Positions 7,201-8,829 of a DNA stretch of 8,829 nt are shown piece after piece. The stretch comes from Candidatus Methylomirabilota bacterium. Lineage in GTDB: Bacteria; Methylomirabilota; Methylomirabilia; Methylomirabilales; Methylomirabilaceae. The first letter of the stretch is position 1, and every line of letters begins with the position of its first letter. A model generated the notes under the pieces. The model searched no databases. It saw nothing but the letters and a program-made list of their open reading frames with translations, and was not told the DNA's origin. The DNA is taken from assembly GCA_003105305.1 (NCBI GenBank), contig PQAQ01000115.1, forward strand, positions 1 through 8,829. Reading direction: 5' to 3'. The position numbers and the translations under genes were made by a program.

Positions 7201-8627
7201 TGGTGAAGAAAGTAAGAGTCGACAGCGACCGCCGCAGCCTCCTGCTAGGTGCAGCGGCAGTCGTGATTCTCTCGCTACCCGTATCTGCCATCGCCGACAC
7301 GATGAATCAACCTAAAGGCGACACGACAGTGCGCGCAGGAACGGTTACCGAGCCGAGGTTCTACGAAGGTCTCGATTATAGCGAGGAGGGTTTCTCGTAT
7401 CGCATCCGCCACTACACGCACGTGACTGATGCAGGATTGGTGGTCGGACTCGTGGCCAGTGCCATGTTCACGATCGACGCGCCGTCAAGCGAGGTGTGGC
7501 CATACCTGAAGGACTTCAATTCCTTCGAAGGCCCGTATTGCATCCACTACACAGGAGTGTGGGGCGATCTGTACACGAGCGAGACCCACGATCTCGGCCA
7601 GGAGACTCTCCAGTACCAAGGCATCGGCTGGAGTTCGGTACCATCCCGGGTGCTCCGGGTTATTCCGGAGCATCTGCTCACTCTCTTCGAAACAATTCCC
7701 GAAGACGGTAGCACCGACGGTATGAGCCCGGGATTCCACACCTTCTTCCTTAACGGGCACGATGGCAAGACTGTCGTCACCGCCATCATGGAGCACGCGG
7801 AACGAATGAAGGGCATGACGGAAGAGGAAGCGCTTGACCGATCCATGTGGGGTCCGAAGCGGTACGACAACTCCGCGAGCATGAAGAGGTGGAGGGACCA
7901 GTTCGTCCCGACCATAAGGGAGTTGGTGTCCGGAAAACGCGAGAGGATGAATCAACCTAAAGGCGACACGACAGTGCGCGCAGGAACGGTTACCGAGCCG
8001 AGGTTCTACGAAGGTCTCGATTATAGCGAGGAGGGTTTCTCGTATCGCATCCGCCACTACACGCACATGACCGATGGAGGGCCGGTGGTCGGACTCGTGG
8101 CCAGTGCCATGTTCACGATCGACGCGCCGTCGAACGAAGTGTGGCCATACCTGAAGGACTTCAATTCCTTCGAAGGCCCGTATGGCATCTACTACACAGG
8201 AGTGTGGGGCGATCTGTACGCGAGCGAGACGCACGATCTCGGCCAGGAGACTCTCCGGTACGGAGCGGGTCGTCGAACGACCTCGATCGGACTGCGCACC
8301 GACTGGAGTTCGGTACCATCCAGGGTGCTCCGGGTTATTCCGGAGCATCTGCTCACTCTCTTCGAAACAATTCCCGAAGACGGTAGCACCGACGGTATGA
8401 GCCCGGGATTCCACGTCTTCATGCTTAACGGGTACGACGGCAAGACTGTCGTCACTGCCATCATGGAGCACTCGGAACGAATGAAGGGCATGACGGAAGA
8501 GGAAGCGCGTGACCGATCCCGCTGGGGTCCGAAGCTGTACGATAACTCCGAGAGCATGAAGAGGTGGAGGGACCAGTTCGTTCCGACCATAAAGGAGTTG
8601 GTGTCCGGAAAGCGCGAGAGGAATTAG
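7200..8627 (+). CDS. Exported protein with two tandem SRPBCC/START-like domains
   Basis: This 475-residue protein consists of an export signal plus two near-identical domains. Residues 1-33 form the signal, with SDRRSLLLGAAAVVILSLP resembling a twin-arginine or Sec signal and cleavage near AIA. Domain 1 is residues 35-249 and domain 2 is 250-475. Each contains ASAMFTIDAPSSEVWPYLKD (or SNEVW in copy 2), the strand/helix signature of the SRPBCC (START/Bet v 1) superfamily, which binds hydrophobic ligands in an internal pocket. Each ends with a helix around SMKRWRDQFVPTI. Excluding an indel, the copies differ at about 17 residues. Copy 2 carries ten extra residues (GAGRRTTSIGLRTD replacing QGIG). 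ATG 7200 has AGGAG seven bases upstream. It lies 111 bases after the receptor gene on the same strand and may be co-regulated. Enzyme activity is not evident; a periplasmic ligand-binding role is inference. The superfamily assignment rests on local motifs, so it is moderately sure. Confidence 0.85.
   Translation: MVKKVRVDSDRRSLLLGAAAVVILSLPVSAIADTMNQPKGDTTVRAGTVTEPRFYEGLDYSEEGFSYRIRHYTHVTDAGLVVGLVASAMFTIDAPSSEVWPYLKDFNSFEGPYCIHYTGVWGDLYTSETHDLGQETLQYQGIGWSSVPSRVLRVIPEHLLTLFETIPEDGSTDGMSPGFHTFFLNGHDGKTVVTAIMEHAERMKGMTEEEALDRSMWGPKRYDNSASMKRWRDQFVPTIRELVSGKRERMNQPKGDTTVRAGTVTEPRFYEGLDYSEEGFSYRIRHYTHMTDGGPVVGLVASAMFTIDAPSNEVWPYLKDFNSFEGPYGIYYTGVWGDLYASETHDLGQETLRYGAGRRTTSIGLRTDWSSVPSRVLRVIPEHLLTLFETIPEDGSTDGMSPGFHVFMLNGYDGKTVVTAIMEHSERMKGMTEEEARDRSRWGPKLYDNSESMKRWRDQFVPTIKELVSGKRERN
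7301..7945 (+). repeat. Copy 1 of the 645-bp intragenic tandem duplication
   Basis: This unit recurs immediately downstream at 7946-8624. The first 121 bases (7301-7421 and 7946-8066) are identical, and the rest diverges by scattered substitutions. It starts after the signal peptide, so only the mature domain was duplicated. Confidence 0.95.
7946..8624 (+). repeat. Copy 2 of the intragenic tandem duplication
   Basis: It is in frame with copy 1, so one polypeptide results. It differs by a 30-base insertion around 8262-8305 relative to copy 1. Comparing codons by hand gives about 17 amino-acid changes and about 11 silent changes, so the two domains are diverging in protein sequence and not only silently. 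Confidence 0.95.
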
Positions 8628-8661
8628 GGTGGCCGCCAGCTGCGTTGGAGATGGACGGACC

Positions 8662-8701
8662 TTAATGCCGTTCGTATTTACATAAAGTCAGGTCGCACGG
8701 G
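8662..8701. repeat. Right copy of the imperfect 41-bp direct repeat
   Basis: It matches 7106-7146 (31 of 41 positions). It abuts the 73-bp repeat that begins at 8701, so the right end of the window joins two repeats whose partners lie at different internal sites. Confidence 0.6.
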
Positions 8702-8773
8702 CGGCTAGGAGTTCTTCTTCGACGCAGACAGTCGGTTGAACCTCGGAACCGGCATACGCCGGGGAGGGGCTTG
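8701..8773. repeat. Right copy of the 74-bp direct repeat
   Basis: It is the partner of 2108-2181 (64 of 74 aligned positions). It runs directly into the tRNA-like remnant, overlapping its first four bases. Confidence 0.8.
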
Positions 8774-8818
8774 ATCGCTTTCGAGAGGTCGACGGTTCGA
8801 TCCCGTTCGGCTCCACCA
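8770..8818 (+). pseudogene. tRNA-Ala-like 3' half, probably a displaced tRNA remnant
   Basis: It contains an anticodon-arm-like stem CTTGA/TCGAG (8770-8774, 8781-8785) with only a 6-base loop, variable loop AGGTC (8786-8790), T-arm GACGG-TTCGATC-CCGTT (8791-8807, all five pairs formed counting one G-T), acceptor strand CGGCTCC (8808-8814), A and CCA (8816-8818). A GGAACCG at 8745-8751 could pair with the acceptor strand with one mismatch. The D-arm does not fold, and the anticodon loop is one base short. It is therefore a nonfunctional 3' half of the kind left at the far end of a tRNA-integrated element. Confidence 0.65.
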
Positions 8819-8820
8819 GA
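8798..8820. repeat. Right direct repeat, candidate attR core
   Basis: It matches 1-23 at 22 of 23 positions. The mismatch, T8807 against A10, lies in the T-stem. Here the T pairs with A8792, so this copy keeps a consistent T-stem of its own and is not simply a decayed version of the left copy. Confidence 0.6.
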
Positions 8821-8829
8821 GACTCCAAT

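Noticed and set aside
7485..8471. Minus-strand open frame of 328 codons opposite the SRPBCC gene
   Set aside because: It is the antisense image of the duplicated gene and shows the same internal repeat for that reason only.
7947..8627. Second SRPBCC copy as a separate gene starting at ATG 7947
   Set aside because: It is in frame with copy 1 with no stop between. The GAGAGG before it touches the ATG with no spacing, and the copy has no export signal. A single fused protein is simpler.
8745..8818. A complete functional tRNA at the right end
   Set aside because: Acceptor and T-arm pair well, but the D-arm does not fold and the anticodon loop has six bases. It is better called a remnant.
1..8829. 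CRISPR array, insertion sequence or transposase, toxin-antitoxin or restriction genes
   Set aside because: I found no regularly spaced short repeats, no transposase or recombinase motifs and no small gene pairs of those families on either strand.

Overview
The window reads as a GC-rich proteobacterial accessory region, most likely gammaproteobacterial. The grounds are a FecI/FecR/TonB-dependent-receptor cassette (an outer-membrane organism), a lipobox lipoprotein, GTG and ATG starts with Shine-Dalgarno sites, and an alanine-type tRNA end. The exact genus cannot be read from the sequence.

Layout. Position 1 falls inside the T-loop of a tRNA gene whose 3' end, CCA included, is at 21. A second, degenerate tRNA 3' half closes the window at 8770-8818. 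The two copies match over 23 bases with one mismatch (1-23 and 8798-8820). This is the geometry of an element integrated into a tRNA gene, but no integrase is present. Behind the left tRNA end lie a short hairpin and a wrecked peptidoglycan-binding domain gene (156-490). Next come two convergent cell-envelope genes: an unrecognised outer-membrane-type lipoprotein (695-1294, +) and an exported cyclophilin-type prolyl isomerase (1389-2030, -). A stretch of about 0.7 kb without a credible gene follows (2031-2756).

The core is a same-strand cell-surface signalling cassette: ECF sigma factor (2757-3272), FecR-like anti-sigma/signal transducer (3288-4406) and an STN-bearing TonB-dependent receptor (4560-7088). 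In known systems of this type the loaded receptor signals through FecR to release the sigma factor, which transcribes the receptor gene. Downstream on the same strand is an exported protein made of two nearly identical SRPBCC/START-like (hydrophobic-ligand-binding) domains (7200-8627). It arose by an in-frame tandem duplication within one gene.

Repeats frame these pieces. A block of about 74 bp at 2108-2181 recurs at 8701-8773 and brackets the whole signalling, receptor and SRPBCC module. A second imperfect block at 7106-7146 recurs at 8662-8701 and brackets the SRPBCC gene alone. The right end is therefore a mosaic of sequences also found inside the window, which suggests stepwise assembly. 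The main hypothesis is a regulated uptake module for an unknown, perhaps hydrophobic, ligand carried as cargo in an old tRNA-associated island. The ligand and the joint working of the SRPBCC protein with the receptor are inference.
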